In this document: positions 40,068 to 50,300 of the stretch, in pieces
Numbering within the stretch: the first letter of the stretch is position 1
Layout of the letters: each line of letters opens with the position of its first letter
Assembly (NCBI RefSeq): GCF_003342675.1
Contig: NZ_CP031148.1
Span: 992,001 to 1,056,000 of the forward strand
Length of the DNA stretch: 64,000 bases
From: Haloplanus rubicundus
GTDB lineage: Archaea; Halobacteriota; Halobacteria; Halobacteriales; Haloferacaceae
Direction of reading: 5' to 3'
Program-made: the position numbers and the translations under genes
The notes under the pieces: model-generated
Told to the model about the DNA's origin: nothing
The model's input: only the letters and a program-made list of their open reading frames with translations
Database searches by the model: none

Positions 40068-40415
40068 TCAGAGCCGGTCGAGCAGCTCGTCGAGTCGGTC
40101 GTCGTCGTCGAGTGCCGTGACGAGCGTCGACGTGTCGAGTCCCGGTTCGTACTCGGGTCGCCCCTTCCCGACGGGGGAGTCGCTCCCGTCCGTGGCCATC
40201 CGGACGAGGTCCTCGGCTTCGAGTTCGTTGAGCGCGCGCGTCGTCGCGGCTTCGGAGACGGAGCCCACCACGTCGGCGTCGATGGCCTCGACGTGCCGGG
40301 CACAGGTCCGGGAGATTTCGCCCGCATGCGCCGGTGTGTCGCCCTTCGACGCCAGTTGAGCGACGCTGATCAGCGTGAGTCGTTGCGTGAGCGTCGTCGA
40401 ATCGAGGTCGGCCAT
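40068..40415 (-). CDS. Probable winged-helix protein, small
   Basis: 115 residues from ATG 40415. Helices TLTQRLTLISVAQLASKGDT, EISRTCARHVEAIDADVVGS and the helix-wing SEAATTRALNELEAEDLVRM look like a winged-helix fold. The second half is acidic. A similar layout is found in Orc1/Cdc6 C-terminal domains and small regulators. It is convergent with the enolase-like gene. Function uncertain. Confidence 0.65.
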   Translation of the reverse strand: MADLDSTTLTQRLTLISVAQLASKGDTPAHAGEISRTCARHVEAIDADVVGSVSEAATTRALNELEAEDLVRMATDGSDSPVGKGRPEYEPGLDTSTLVTALDDDDRLDELLDRL

Positions 40416-40438
40416 ACCTGCCCTACGACGCCCGACCC

Positions 40439-42103
40439 TCAAAATCGTACTCCCTCGTGCTCGGCGCGCGGCGTCGGCCACGAGACGACGAGTCGCACCC
40501 CGTCCCGATAGTCGGGGTCGATCCGCGCGTGCCAGCCGTGGACCTGTGCGAGCGTCCGGACCATCGGGAGCGCCGTCCCGCTGGTCGTGTTCGCCACCGC
40601 GTCGCCGTAGTCGAAGTAGCGCTCGGCGTCGCCCCGCGGCGGGTCGCCGTCGCCCGTGATCGTGACCCCGCTCTCGTCGGACTCGACGACCACCGTCGAC
40701 GCACCGTTGTCGAGCGCGAACTCGAACGCGCGCGTGAAGAGGAGTTCGAACCGGGCGGGGTCGGCCGCCACCGTCCCGTCGCCCTCGACGGTGAGGGTCG
40801 CGCCCGCGGCGTCGGCGTCGGCCTCGGGCCAGGCCGCCGTCACCGTCTTCCGGACGTCGACCGATGTGGGGTCGGTCACCGTCCGACCGTACTGGGCGAG
40901 CGTCGCGAAGTCGTTCATCAGCCGCGTGGTCCGGTCGGTCGTCTCCGTCGCCGCCCGGAGCGCCTCGCGAGCGCTCGCCACGTCACCGTCCTCGAGCTGG
41001 CGCATCGCCCCCCGAACGTTGCCCTGGACGACCGTGACGGCGTTGCGGAGTTCGTGACGCATACCCTCCGAGAGCTCCTCGAGCTGTCGGTTGTGGCGTT
41101 CGAGCTCCCGGCGTTGGCGCTCGATTCGCGTCACGTCCGAGAGGACGACGATGCGCCCGAGCGACCCCTGTCCCACCTCGAACGCGTTCTCGCTCACGAC
41201 GTAGTGGCGGCGCTCGTCGTCCACGTCGACGGTGGCGATGCCGTCGTCCGAATCGAGCGCCGCGGCAAGCGCCGGGACGGCGTCGACCGGCTCCCCCACC
41301 GCGCCGTCGAGGCCGGGAAAGAGCCGCCGAGCCGCGTGGTTGAACTCACGAATTCGGTCGTCGTCGTCGAGAAAGACCGTCGGTCCCGTGACGCCCTCGG
41401 TGAGCTGGACGGCGAAGAAGCGATCCTCGTAGACGAAGAGGACGCCGAGGGTAAAGGCCGCCACGCCGAGGGGCGCGTGGATCATATCCAGCAGCATCGG
41501 CGTGGCGTAGCCGACGATGTCGAGGACGACCGGGAGGCCGGCGAGACCGACCAGCCCCGCGAGCGGCGTAGCGTCGTACTCCGAGTCGGCGAACGCCTCG
41601 AAGAGGGTGAACATCCCCACGCCGGCGAGCAGGTAGGAGAGTCCGGTGACGACCCAGTGAAACAGCCCCTGTCGGATCGCCAGATGGGGAAACGGTTCGG
41701 CGACGACGGCGGTGGTGAAATAGAGGTGGTGGACGGGGTTGGTGACCTTCACCGCGACGACGGCGAGATACAGGAGGACGGCGGCGCGACGGTAGGCGGG
41801 TCGTCGATGGTACGACCGCCCGGTGTACGCCGAGCAGAAGTAGAGCCACGCGAAGACGGTACTGAACCCGAGAATCAATCCGACCAGATACACCGCCGTC
41901 TTCAGCGCGGTCGACGGGACGACGAGGATGACGGCGTGGGTGACGGCCCAGCCACCGCTCGTCGCGAGCAGGGCGACCAGCCCGTACCGGGTGTCGTCGT
42001 CCTCGACCCGGCGGGCGTGGCGGACGCCGGCGGTGCAGACGACGCCCGCCACGGCGAACAATAGGCCGTAAGCGACGGCGGGGGACACTCCGAGTACCGA
42101 CAC
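40439..42103 (-). CDS. Sensor histidine kinase with N-terminal seven-helix domain and PAS
   Basis: 554 residues. Seven hydrophobic segments fill about 1-225 (histidine-kinase 7TM type with conserved WLYF and NPVHHLYF). A PAS domain (about 232-325) includes FLDDDDRIREFNHAARRLFP. The phosphoacceptor box MRHELRNAVTVV is at about 346-357. The HATPase region is degenerate but has DNGASTVVVE and a GTALPMV box. It would phosphorylate an unlinked response regulator. No regulator gene is adjacent, as usual in haloarchaea. Confidence 0.88.
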   Translation of the reverse strand: MSVLGVSPAVAYGLLFAVAGVVCTAGVRHARRVEDDDTRYGLVALLATSGGWAVTHAVILVVPSTALKTAVYLVGLILGFSTVFAWLYFCSAYTGRSYHRRPAYRRAAVLLYLAVVAVKVTNPVHHLYFTTAVVAEPFPHLAIRQGLFHWVVTGLSYLLAGVGMFTLFEAFADSEYDATPLAGLVGLAGLPVVLDIVGYATPMLLDMIHAPLGVAAFTLGVLFVYEDRFFAVQLTEGVTGPTVFLDDDDRIREFNHAARRLFPGLDGAVGEPVDAVPALAAALDSDDGIATVDVDDERRHYVVSENAFEVGQGSLGRIVVLSDVTRIERQRRELERHNRQLEELSEGMRHELRNAVTVVQGNVRGAMRQLEDGDVASAREALRAATETTDRTTRLMNDFATLAQYGRTVTDPTSVDVRKTVTAAWPEADADAAGATLTVEGDGTVAADPARFELLFTRAFEFALDNGASTVVVESDESGVTITGDGDPPRGDAERYFDYGDAVANTTSGTALPMVRTLAQVHGWHARIDPDYRDGVRLVVSWPTPRAEHEGVRF

Positions 42104-42240
42104 GTACCCCGTCCGTATCGCGTGGTCGATAACGAATGCTTCGGTTACGTCGAGCGGTCCGTGCGGGTTCGGCGCCCGCGAGCCACGGTGAGTTCTATCA
42201 CGGAAGCCTTATCCCTCGCCGGGGGCTCTACTCAATTGCA

Positions 42241-42435
42241 ATGGCAACTGGTACGGTTGATTTCTTCAACGACACTGGCGGTTACGGCTTTATCGAAACT
42301 GAGGACGCGGACGACGACGTGTTCTTCCACATGGAAGACGTGGGCGGCCCGGACCTCGAAGAAGGACAGGAACTTGAATTCGAAATCGAGGACTCCCCCA
42401 AGGGTCCGCGCGCGACGAACGTCGTCCGCCTCTAA
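42241..42435 (+). CDS. cspA: Cold-shock domain protein
   Basis: 64 residues. The RNA-binding motifs GYGFIET (15-21) and VFFHMED (about 28-34) are both intact. The acidic surface is typical of haloarchaeal Csp. It is a single-stranded nucleic-acid chaperone in the cytoplasm. TATA-like CCTTATCCC is about 25-35 bases upstream of the ATG, so a very short leader is likely. A decayed C-terminal copy is present at 10009-10110. Confidence 0.92.
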   Translation: MATGTVDFFNDTGGYGFIETEDADDDVFFHMEDVGGPDLEEGQELEFEIEDSPKGPRATNVVRL

Positions 42436-42545
42436 GGCGCCGACCGCTTCTCGCTAGCAATTCGATTTTTCACGGACGCTACCTCGACGAGCGACGGCGC
42501 CCTCGGTTCTCAGCGCTGAGAAGGTGGCCCACATCTTGAAACCCC

Positions 42546-44159
42546 GTGGCCTCTCACGACCTGTCGATGGGATCGACCGCCGCCCGCCTCGTCGTCGCCG
42601 CCCTCCTCGTCGTCGCCGCCACGGCGGCGCTCGCGCCGCCCGGCACCGCCGCGACGACGCCGTCGATCACCCTCGCCGTCGACGGGACGGTCGTCGCCGA
42701 CGGCGAGTCGACGCTCGTCGAGACCGACCCGACCCTCGACGTCACGGTCGACGCCAACCGCTCGATTCGGGAGGTCTCGGTCCGCCTCGACGGGACGACC
42801 ATCCACCGGGCCACGCCGAACGACACGACGTTCGACGGATCGTTCGACGTGGCGGTTCCCAGCGGGGACCACACGGTCACCGTCGTCGTCAAGACCGACG
42901 GCGTCACCACCCACGAGGTGACGATCACGAAAGACGCCGAACGGCCGTACGTCCGCTACACGGCGCCGTTCGAGACCGACCGGTACGCGCCGCCACCGGA
43001 GTCGGCGACGGTGAACCGCTCGCTGGTCGTCCTCGCCGGCAACTTCACCGACGTGAGCGGCGTCACCCACCTCCGGATCAACCGAACGACGACCTACGAC
43101 GTCGGCGGCCTCTCCCGGACCGACACGGCGATTTACACCGCCACGGATCTCGACGGCTCGTTCGAGCAACCGATCTTCCTCGGCGTCGGTCGGAACAACA
43201 TCACCGCTCGGTACTACGACCGGTTGGGCCACCAGCGGGTGCATCGCTTCCCCATCGTGGTCGAGGACACCGCCCCGCCGTCGCTGTCGAATCTCTCGCT
43301 CGTTCGGCAGTCGCCGTCGACCCTTCGACTTCGGGGTGTGGCGACCGACAACGGCCAACTGCAAAACGTCACGGTGCAGCCCCGAAACACGTCCCTCAGG
43401 GGCAATCGCTCCGCCCTGCAGTATCTGGTCGAATCGGGGGGTGAGGAACCGGACCGCACCCGTCAGCGGCGTAGCTTCGACCGGAACCTCTCGCTGTACA
43501 CCGGCGCGACGGCCCTCCTCGTCACGGCGACCGACACTGCCGGGAACACCGTCGAGCGAGTCGTCACCGTCCAGCGGACGGTCGCCCCCGAACTCCGTCT
43601 CGACCCCACGGGGACCCGCTTCGAGAGCGAGGGGACGGTCGTCGCCCGCGGCGGCGCGACCGACGGCGAAATCGTCTCGGCGACCGTCGAGACGGTCGAC
43701 CCCGACACCGGCGAGGTGGTCGACATCGTCACGGTCCACGAGGGCGATACCGTCACCGACCTCTCCTTCGAGCGTCGACTCGATGCGCCCGCCGGCCGGC
43801 AGGCGACGATCCGACTGCGCGTCATCGACGCCGCGGGGACCGAACACGTCCAGTCGACCGACCGGACGCTGACGGTCGATACGCCGACGGTCACGCCGAC
43901 GGGGACACCCGTGCCCACGGCGACCCCGACGGTCACGCCGACGGCAACCGCCGCGCCCACGGCGACGGCGACCCCCGCGGCACCGGCCGAGTCCGCCGGG
44001 CTGACGGTTCCGATCATCGGCATCACCGTTCCGATCCCGTCGTTCCTCGGCGCGTCCGTCTCGATTCCGATCCCCGTCGTCGGGCCGTTCGACGTACCCA
44101 TCGCTCCCCTCGTCGGACTGCTCGCCGTCGGTCTGGGCGTCGTCGCCCGGATCCGCTGA
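42546..44159 (+). CDS. Secreted, membrane-anchored surface protein with Ig-like repeats
   Basis: 537 residues. A signal peptide (from GTG 42546 or ATG 42567; cleavage near APPGTAATT) leads into at least three beta-sandwich modules (about 40-125, 130-235 and 250-440; for example VTVDANRSIREVSVRLDGTT). A Thr/Pro stalk of T-P-T-x repeats (about 455-490) and C-terminal hydrophobic segments (about 495-535) follow. This is the usual haloarchaeal cell-surface design with a presumably O-glycosylated stalk. No catalytic motif. It may be a cell-wall or adhesion protein. Confidence 0.8.
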   Translation: MASHDLSMGSTAARLVVAALLVVAATAALAPPGTAATTPSITLAVDGTVVADGESTLVETDPTLDVTVDANRSIREVSVRLDGTTIHRATPNDTTFDGSFDVAVPSGDHTVTVVVKTDGVTTHEVTITKDAERPYVRYTAPFETDRYAPPPESATVNRSLVVLAGNFTDVSGVTHLRINRTTTYDVGGLSRTDTAIYTATDLDGSFEQPIFLGVGRNNITARYYDRLGHQRVHRFPIVVEDTAPPSLSNLSLVRQSPSTLRLRGVATDNGQLQNVTVQPRNTSLRGNRSALQYLVESGGEEPDRTRQRRSFDRNLSLYTGATALLVTATDTAGNTVERVVTVQRTVAPELRLDPTGTRFESEGTVVARGGATDGEIVSATVETVDPDTGEVVDIVTVHEGDTVTDLSFERRLDAPAGRQATIRLRVIDAAGTEHVQSTDRTLTVDTPTVTPTGTPVPTATPTVTPTATAAPTATATPAAPAESAGLTVPIIGITVPIPSFLGASVSIPIPVVGPFDVPIAPLVGLLAVGLGVVARIR

Positions 44160-44238
44160 CGCCGTTCGCCACAGGGGTTATCTGTCGGCAATCAGTACTA
44201 TTCGACGAGGTGATAGTATCTCGCCCGACGGTCCCCCG

Positions 44239-44796
44239 GTGAGCACACTCCATCTCGCAGACGGCGACACGGCGACGACGGCGGCGCAGTGTGCACGCGT
44301 CGCGCCCGGCGGCTCCGACCTGCTCGTCGTCGCCTTCGAGGGCTCGCCCGCCCGGTGGCTCGACGGCTGGCGGACCGCCGTCGGCGACCCCGACCGGGCG
44401 ACGTTCGTCGTGGCCGACGCCGCGGAGTGGCTCGCCGGGGCGCCTCGCGCCAGAATCGACTCGGCGGCCGCCCCCGATACGACCGTCAGCACCTCGCTCG
44501 TCGACTCGCCCGGAAACCTCACCGACCTCGGGGTCACGTTGCTGGACGCGTTGGAGTCACACGACGCGGCCGACGCCCGGACGACGTTCTGTTGCCAGTC
44601 GCTGACCGTCCTCCTCCAGTATTCGACCACTGACGAGATGTATCAGTTCCTGCACGTGCTGATCCGTCACCTCGAACGCTTCGACGCCGTCGGTCACTTC
44701 CACCTCCACGAACGCGCCCACGACGCGGAGACGGTGGCGACGCTCCGGCGGCCCTTCGACCGGGTGCGAAGCGACGGCGAGGCCGGCGACGACTGA
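44239..44796 (+). CDS. RecA/KaiC-fold-like haloarchaeal protein (DUF7504 type)
   Basis: 185 residues from a GTG. Strand-helix pattern SDLLVVAFEGSPARWLDGWR, ATFVVADAAEWLAG, then CCQSLTVLLQYSTTDEMYQF and HLHERAHDAETVATL. It resembles the degenerate RecA-like domains common in haloarchaea, without a Walker A motif. Often linked to signal transduction; function unknown. Confidence 0.65.
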   Translation: MSTLHLADGDTATTAAQCARVAPGGSDLLVVAFEGSPARWLDGWRTAVGDPDRATFVVADAAEWLAGAPRARIDSAAAPDTTVSTSLVDSPGNLTDLGVTLLDALESHDAADARTTFCCQSLTVLLQYSTTDEMYQFLHVLIRHLERFDAVGHFHLHERAHDAETVATLRRPFDRVRSDGEAGDD

Positions 44797-45030
44797 TCAC
44801 CCGAGCGCCACGTAGCCGAAGTACGCGCCGGCGACGACGAGACCGACGCCGACGGCCTGGACGAGTCGTCGCCAGCGGTCCGGGACGGCGTCGGTGCCGT
44901 ACTCCCCGTCGCGGCCGGTGGGTCGGCGGCCGGCGGTCTGGACGCGCACGACGGCGCCGGGAGCGGCGAGGCAGACGACGCCGAGGAGGAGTCCGAGGAC
45001 GGCGGCCAGGAGCGTCCGGAGGTCCGCCAT
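44797..45030 (-). CDS. Small two-helix membrane protein beside htpX
   Basis: 77 residues, two membrane segments (about 4-27 and 58-75) separated by a basic/polar loop. It starts immediately after the htpX stop, so is co-transcribed. Possibly an accessory of the protease; unproven. Confidence 0.7.
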   Translation of the reverse strand: MADLRTLLAAVLGLLLGVVCLAAPGAVVRVQTAGRRPTGRDGEYGTDAVPDRWRRLVQAVGVGLVVAGAYFGYVALG

Positions 45031-45852
45031 CTACCCGCGGAGGCGCTCGATCCGTTTCTCGACCGGCGGGTGCGTCGACAGGAGGTTGGCGAGCCCGCCC
45101 CGGTCGTCGAAGATACAGAGGGCGGCGGCCTGGTCGTCGACCGTGCTCTCTCCGCGCTCGGCGCCGCGGCTGATCTTCTCCAAGGCGCGGGCGAGAGGCT
45201 CGCCGGTTCCGATGGCGTCGGCGGCGTCGCCGTCGGCGACGTACTCGCGGTACCGCGAGATGGCGAAGACAAAGAGCATCACGAGCATCTGGGTGATCTG
45301 CCCGACGACGATGGCGAGGAAGAAATCGGCGATGTCGTTGTCGCCGGTCAGGAGGACGGCCCACTGCGCGACGATGGCGACGATGGAGGCGACGCCCTGT
45401 CCGAGCACCATCATCACCACGTCGCGGTTGCGGATGTGTGCGAGTTCGTGGGCCAACACGCCTTCCACCTCGTCGTCGTCGAGCGTCCGCAGGAGTTCCT
45501 GACTGACGACGACGGTGCCCGCTCCCTTCCGGCCGACGGCGAAGGCGTTGGGGACGCCCATGCTCGCGATCATGAGCCGCGGTTTGTCGATGCCCATGTC
45601 CCGCGAGAGCGACTCGACCCGGCGGTGTAGGTCGGGTGCGCGCTCCTCGGGGAGGTCCTCGGCGCCGACGCTCCGGAGCGCCATCCACTTCCCGAGTTTG
45701 TACTGAACGCCGACGAAGAGGACGCTCCCGATCAGGACGAGCGCGAGCGGCCACTGGAAGACGGCCATCACGACCACTGCGGCGACCGCGTAGAACGCGA
45801 ACAGGATCGATCCGACGACCGCCATCCGGGCTTTGAGTCCGAGGTGGCGCAT
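45031..45852 (-). CDS. htpX: HtpX-family M48 zinc metalloprotease
   Basis: 273 residues. Membrane segments near 12-32 and 36-52 precede the zinc motif HELAH (135-139) and two further segments (about 145-165 and 170-195). The third zinc ligand is in SRYREYVADGDAAD (about 200-213). HtpX degrades misfolded membrane proteins with its active site facing the cytoplasm. Length and order are typical. ATG 45852 follows an AT-poor leader. A small membrane protein gene is coupled downstream. Confidence 0.93.
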   Translation of the reverse strand: MRHLGLKARMAVVGSILFAFYAVAAVVVMAVFQWPLALVLIGSVLFVGVQYKLGKWMALRSVGAEDLPEERAPDLHRRVESLSRDMGIDKPRLMIASMGVPNAFAVGRKGAGTVVVSQELLRTLDDDEVEGVLAHELAHIRNRDVVMMVLGQGVASIVAIVAQWAVLLTGDNDIADFFLAIVVGQITQMLVMLFVFAISRYREYVADGDAADAIGTGEPLARALEKISRGAERGESTVDDQAAALCIFDDRGGLANLLSTHPPVEKRIERLRG

Positions 45853-46126
45853 AGCTATTGGTCCGCCGTCGAGACACTAAGGATCGGCGGTTCGGATCGA
45901 GAAGCGTCACCGTCACCGCCGAGCCTATCGATAGCCGCCAGTACGGCCGTGCTGGACGGGTGACCGGATCTGAAGGTCACGACTGGGTTACTTATGATTT
46001 CAGCTCGTTTATTGTTATATAGTAACATACTCCACGCCAGCGGACGGTGCCCACCGGATCAGTATCGGTGACGCGACCTGTACCGTCCTCGTCGACGGTT
46101 CGTTCGAGTACCCACACCCCGCGGAG

Positions 46127-46903
46127 TTGCTGTTCGCGACCGCTCCGGCCGACGAGCGGGATACGGCCCTCCGCGAGCACGGCATCGACCCCGACGACTG
46201 GGCGGAGACGACGCTCCCGTACCTCTGCCTCCTCGTCGACACCGGTGAGGGTACCGTCCTCGTCGACACCGGGGCGGGGACGCTGGCCCCGACGACCGGC
46301 AATCTCGTCGACGTGCTGACCGATCTCGGGACCGACCCCGGAGACGTCGACGCAGTCGTGCTATCGCACGCCCATCCGGACCACGTGGGTGGACTCGTCG
46401 AGGACGGCGATCCGGTGTTCGACGACGCGGCTCACTACATTCCGGCCGCGGAGTACGACTACTGGCTTCCGGAGCCCGACCTGAGCGACTTACAGCTGCC
46501 GGACGAGTTCCTCGACCTGATGCGGACGACGGCCGTGTCGAATCTCGAACCACTCGCGGCAGCCGACCGGTTGGAGCGTGTCGACGGCGAGCGGACGATC
46601 CATCCGGGGGTGACCGTCGTTCCGGCGCCGGGCCACACGCCGGGCCACGCGGCCGTGATGATCGAATCGCGTGGCGAGTCACTCCTCCACCTGGTCGACA
46701 CGGTGATCCATCCGCTCCACGTCAGCCATCCGTCGTGGGCCGTCGGCTTCGATCACCAGCCCGACCGAGTGGCCGACACTCGCCGTGACCTACTCGGACG
46801 GGCGGCCGACGCGGACCTGGCGATGGTTGCCCATTTCCCGGCACCCGGACTGGGGCGGGTGACGCGGACGGCCGACGGATTCGCGTGGGACGCTCTGGAG
46901 TGA
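46127..46903 (+). CDS. Metallo-beta-lactamase-fold hydrolase
   Basis: 258 residues from a TTG. The metal motif is HAHPDHVGG (about 87-95), with downstream ligands in GHTPGHAAV and a further histidine in MVAHFP. Upstream, in frame from 46019, ~36 codons read like the true N-terminus (HRISIGDATCTVLVDGSFEY), but there is no ATG, GTG or TTG in that part. The natural start may be the ATA at 46019, or the gene may have lost its start. Substrate unknown; lactonase and glyoxalase-like enzymes share the fold. Confidence 0.8.
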   Translation: MLFATAPADERDTALREHGIDPDDWAETTLPYLCLLVDTGEGTVLVDTGAGTLAPTTGNLVDVLTDLGTDPGDVDAVVLSHAHPDHVGGLVEDGDPVFDDAAHYIPAAEYDYWLPEPDLSDLQLPDEFLDLMRTTAVSNLEPLAAADRLERVDGERTIHPGVTVVPAPGHTPGHAAVMIESRGESLLHLVDTVIHPLHVSHPSWAVGFDHQPDRVADTRRDLLGRAADADLAMVAHFPAPGLGRVTRTADGFAWDALE

Positions 46904-47053
46904 TCGCGGCCGAAACCGGACCTCGACACGGAACCGCGACCGGGACGTATTCGAGGGACGTGAGAACCAGCCGCGCCTATCGCCCCGCCCGCCGAACCCC
47001 TCCGCAACCTGGTGAATGTCTGACGTAGCTTTATACGCCCAGGGACTCCCCAT

Positions 47054-47371
47054 ATGGCCATGAGCAACAGGGTGGAGGAGCTCGAATCCCAAGTCGCGGA
47101 ACTGCAGGCCGCCGTCGACGGCCTCACCGAGGAACTCGTCGAGACGCGAGAACGGCTTCGCCAGCTGGAAGAGAACGACGGCGTCGACAACTCGCGGACG
47201 CCCGAGCGCCGCGAGTCGGCGCACGCCCAGGTGGAGCACGCGCCCGAGGACGCCGACGACGCCGCCGAGGCCGACGCCGACGACGAAACCGAAACCGACA
47301 CCCAGGCCGAGGCGGAAGAGGCCGAGGACGACGGCTCCGACTCCGACGGGAACGACATCATCGTCGCCTGA
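47054..47371 (+). CDS. Coiled-coil acidic protein upstream of smc
   Basis: 105 residues: an N-terminal coiled coil (SNRVEELESQVAELQAAVDG) and a very acidic disordered tail ending GNDIIVA. It begins 18 bases before the smc start when counted from its stop, so it is co-transcribed with smc-scpA. A conserved small gene here is known in haloarchaea (DUF7518 type). It may be a regulator of SMC; inference. Confidence 0.75.
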   Translation: MAMSNRVEELESQVAELQAAVDGLTEELVETRERLRQLEENDGVDNSRTPERRESAHAQVEHAPEDADDAAEADADDETETDTQAEAEEAEDDGSDSDGNDIIVA

Positions 47372-47389
47372 TCGGGGTCACCGCCCCCC

Positions 47390-50300
47390 ATGCACATCTC
47401 AGAGCTGGTCCTGGACGACTTCAAGAGCTTCGGCCGGAAGACCCGAATCCCCTTCTACGAGGACTTCACCGTCATCACCGGCCCGAACGGCTCCGGCAAG
47501 AGCAACATCATCGACGGCGTGCTCTTCGCCCTCGGCCTCGCGCGCACCCGCGGCATCCGCGCGGAGAAGCTGACTGACCTCATCTACAACCCCGGCCACG
47601 AGGACGACGACGACCGGTCCGGCCCCCGCGAGGCCAGCGTCACCGTCGTCCTCGACAACGCCGACGGCACGCTCGACCGCTCGCAGGTGGTCAACGCCGC
47701 CGGCACCGAGGACGTGGGCGACGTGGACGAAATCGCCGTCAAGCGCCGCGTCAAGGAGACCGAGGACAACTACTACTCCTACTACTACCTCAACGGTCGC
47801 TCGGTCAACCTCTCGGACATCCGCGACCTGCTGGCACAGGCGGGCGTGACGCCCGAAGGGTACAACGTCGTCATGCAGGGCGACGTGACCGAGATCATCA
47901 ACATGTCGGCCGGACAGCGGCGCACCATCATCGACGAAATCGCGGGCGTCGCGGAGTTCGACGCGAAAAAGGAGGACGCCTACGAGGAACTGGACGTCGT
48001 CGAGGAGCGCATCGACGAGGCCGACCTCCGCATCGAGGAGAAGGAAGACCGCCTCGACCAGTTGGAAGACGAACGCGAGACCGCACTGGAGTACCAGTCG
48101 CTCCGCGAGGAGAAAGAAGAGTACGAGGGCTACCTCAAGGCGGCCGAGTTGGAGGAGAAACGGACGGCGCTGGCGCGGACGAAAAAGCGCGTCGAGGCCA
48201 AAGAGCAGGAACTCGCCGACCGGCAGGCGACCCTCGATACGAAGGCCGCCGCCGTCGACGAGTTGGAGACCGACCTCGACGATCTCACCCGCGAAATCGA
48301 GCGGAAAGGCGAGGACGAACAGCTCCGAATCAAGGGCGAAATCGAGGAGATCAAGGGTGAGATCGGTCGCTTGGAGGCGACCATCGAGAACCAGGAGGAG
48401 AAAATCGAGGACGCCGAGGCGGAGCGCCGCGAAGCGTTCGTCTCCCTCGACGGCAAGACCGAGGAACTGGAGGCCCTGGAAGACGAGATTCGGTCGATCA
48501 AAGTCGAGAAGGCGTCGGTCAAAGGCGACATCGAGGAGACGGAGGCCGAACTCGCCGACGTCGAGGCGGAAATCGAGAGCGTCGACACCGAGTTCGACGA
48601 ACTGAAGGAGGAACTCGCCGAGCGCAAAGCGGAGTTGGAGGAGAAAAAGACCGCGCGCAACGACGCCCAGCGCGAGAAGGACCGCCTGCTCGACGAGGCG
48701 CGCCGGCGCTCGAACCGGATCAGCGAGGCGCAGGCGGAGTTGGAGGCGGCCCACGACCGGGTGCCGGACCTGAAGGCCGACCTGTCGGACCTCCACGGCG
48801 AACTCGACCGGGCCGAGAAGAACCGCGAGAAGATCGAGTCGGCCATCGAGGAGTTGCGCGAGGAGAAGGCGGCGCTGAGCGACCGGCTCGACGACGTCGA
48901 GGACGACCTCCGCGCGAAACAGAACGAGTACGCGGAGTTGGAGGCCCGCGCCAGCCGCGACGGCGACGACTCGTGGCCGCGATCCGTCACCACCGTCCTC
49001 AACGCCGGCATCGACGGCGTCCACGGCGCAGTCGGCCAACTCGGAAGCGTCGACGCCGAGTACGCCACCGCCTGCGAGACGGCGGCGGGCGGGCGGCTGG
49101 CGAACGTCGTCGTCGACGACGACGGCGTCGGATCGAGCTGTATCGACTACCTCAAATCCCGCTCGGCGGGTCGGGCAACCTTCCTCCCGATCACGGAGAT
49201 GGACCGCCGGGGGCTGCCCTCGAAACCCACGCATCCGGGCGTCGTCGACTTCGCGCGCAACCTCGTCGACTACGACGACCGCTACGCCGGCGTCTTCTCG
49301 TACGTCCTCGGCTCGACGCTCGTCGTCGAGGACATGGAGACGGCGCGGGGGTTCATGGGCGACTACCGGATGGTCACCCTCGACGGCGACCTGGTGGAGA
49401 AAAGCGGCGCGATGACCGGCGGCTCCGGCGGCGGCTCCCGGTACTCCTTCACCAAGAGCGGGAAGGGGCGGCTCGAACGCCTCGCCGAAGAGATCGAGAG
49501 TCTGGAGGACGACCGCCGTCGCGTCCGCGAGGAGATTCGCGACGTTGAGTCGAAACTGGACGACGCCCGCGACCGCAAGAGCGACGCGACCGACCGCGTC
49601 CGCTCCCTCGAATCGGACATCGAGGACGTGCGAGCGGAGGTCGAGGCGGCGTCGACCGAGATTACCGAGTTGGAAGACGAACTCGACGACCTCCGGAGCG
49701 AGCGCGACGAGGTGGACGCGGAGATGGGCGACCTGGAGGATCGCATCGCGACCCTCGACGACGACATCGAGGGGATCGAGGGCGAGATCGACGAGTTGGA
49801 GGACGAACTCGCGGACTCCCGAGTCCCCGAACTCACGGCTCGAAAGGAGGAGATCGAGGGCGAGATCGACGAGTTGGAGGGTCGGATGGACGACCTCGAC
49901 GCCCGGCTCAACGAGAAACGGGTCGAGGCCGAGTACGCGGAGGAGGCCATCGACGACCTCGAATCGACCATCGAGACGGCCAAGGCCCGGAAGGCCGAGG
50001 CCGAGGAGCGCATCGAGGCCGTCGAGGCCGACATCGCGGAGCACGAGGCGACGCTTTCGGAGAAACGCGCCGCCATCGAGGATCTGGAGGACGAACTCGC
50101 GGACCTCAAAGACGAGCGCCGCGACCTCCAGTCGGACCTGCGCGAGGCGCGGGCGGAGCGCGACGAGGCCCGCGAGCGGGTGGCCGAGGTGGAGTCGCGG
50201 ATCGACGACCTCGAAGACGAGAGCGAACGCCTGGAGTGGGAAATCGACGAACTCGAAAGCGAGGTCGGCGACTACGACCCCGACGCGATTCCGGACCACG

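Noticed and set aside
47399-50299. Minus-strand reading frame of ~960 residues opposite smc
   Set aside because: It is the antisense of the SMC coiled coil; its leucine/valine-rich content mirrors Glu/Asp codons of the real gene.
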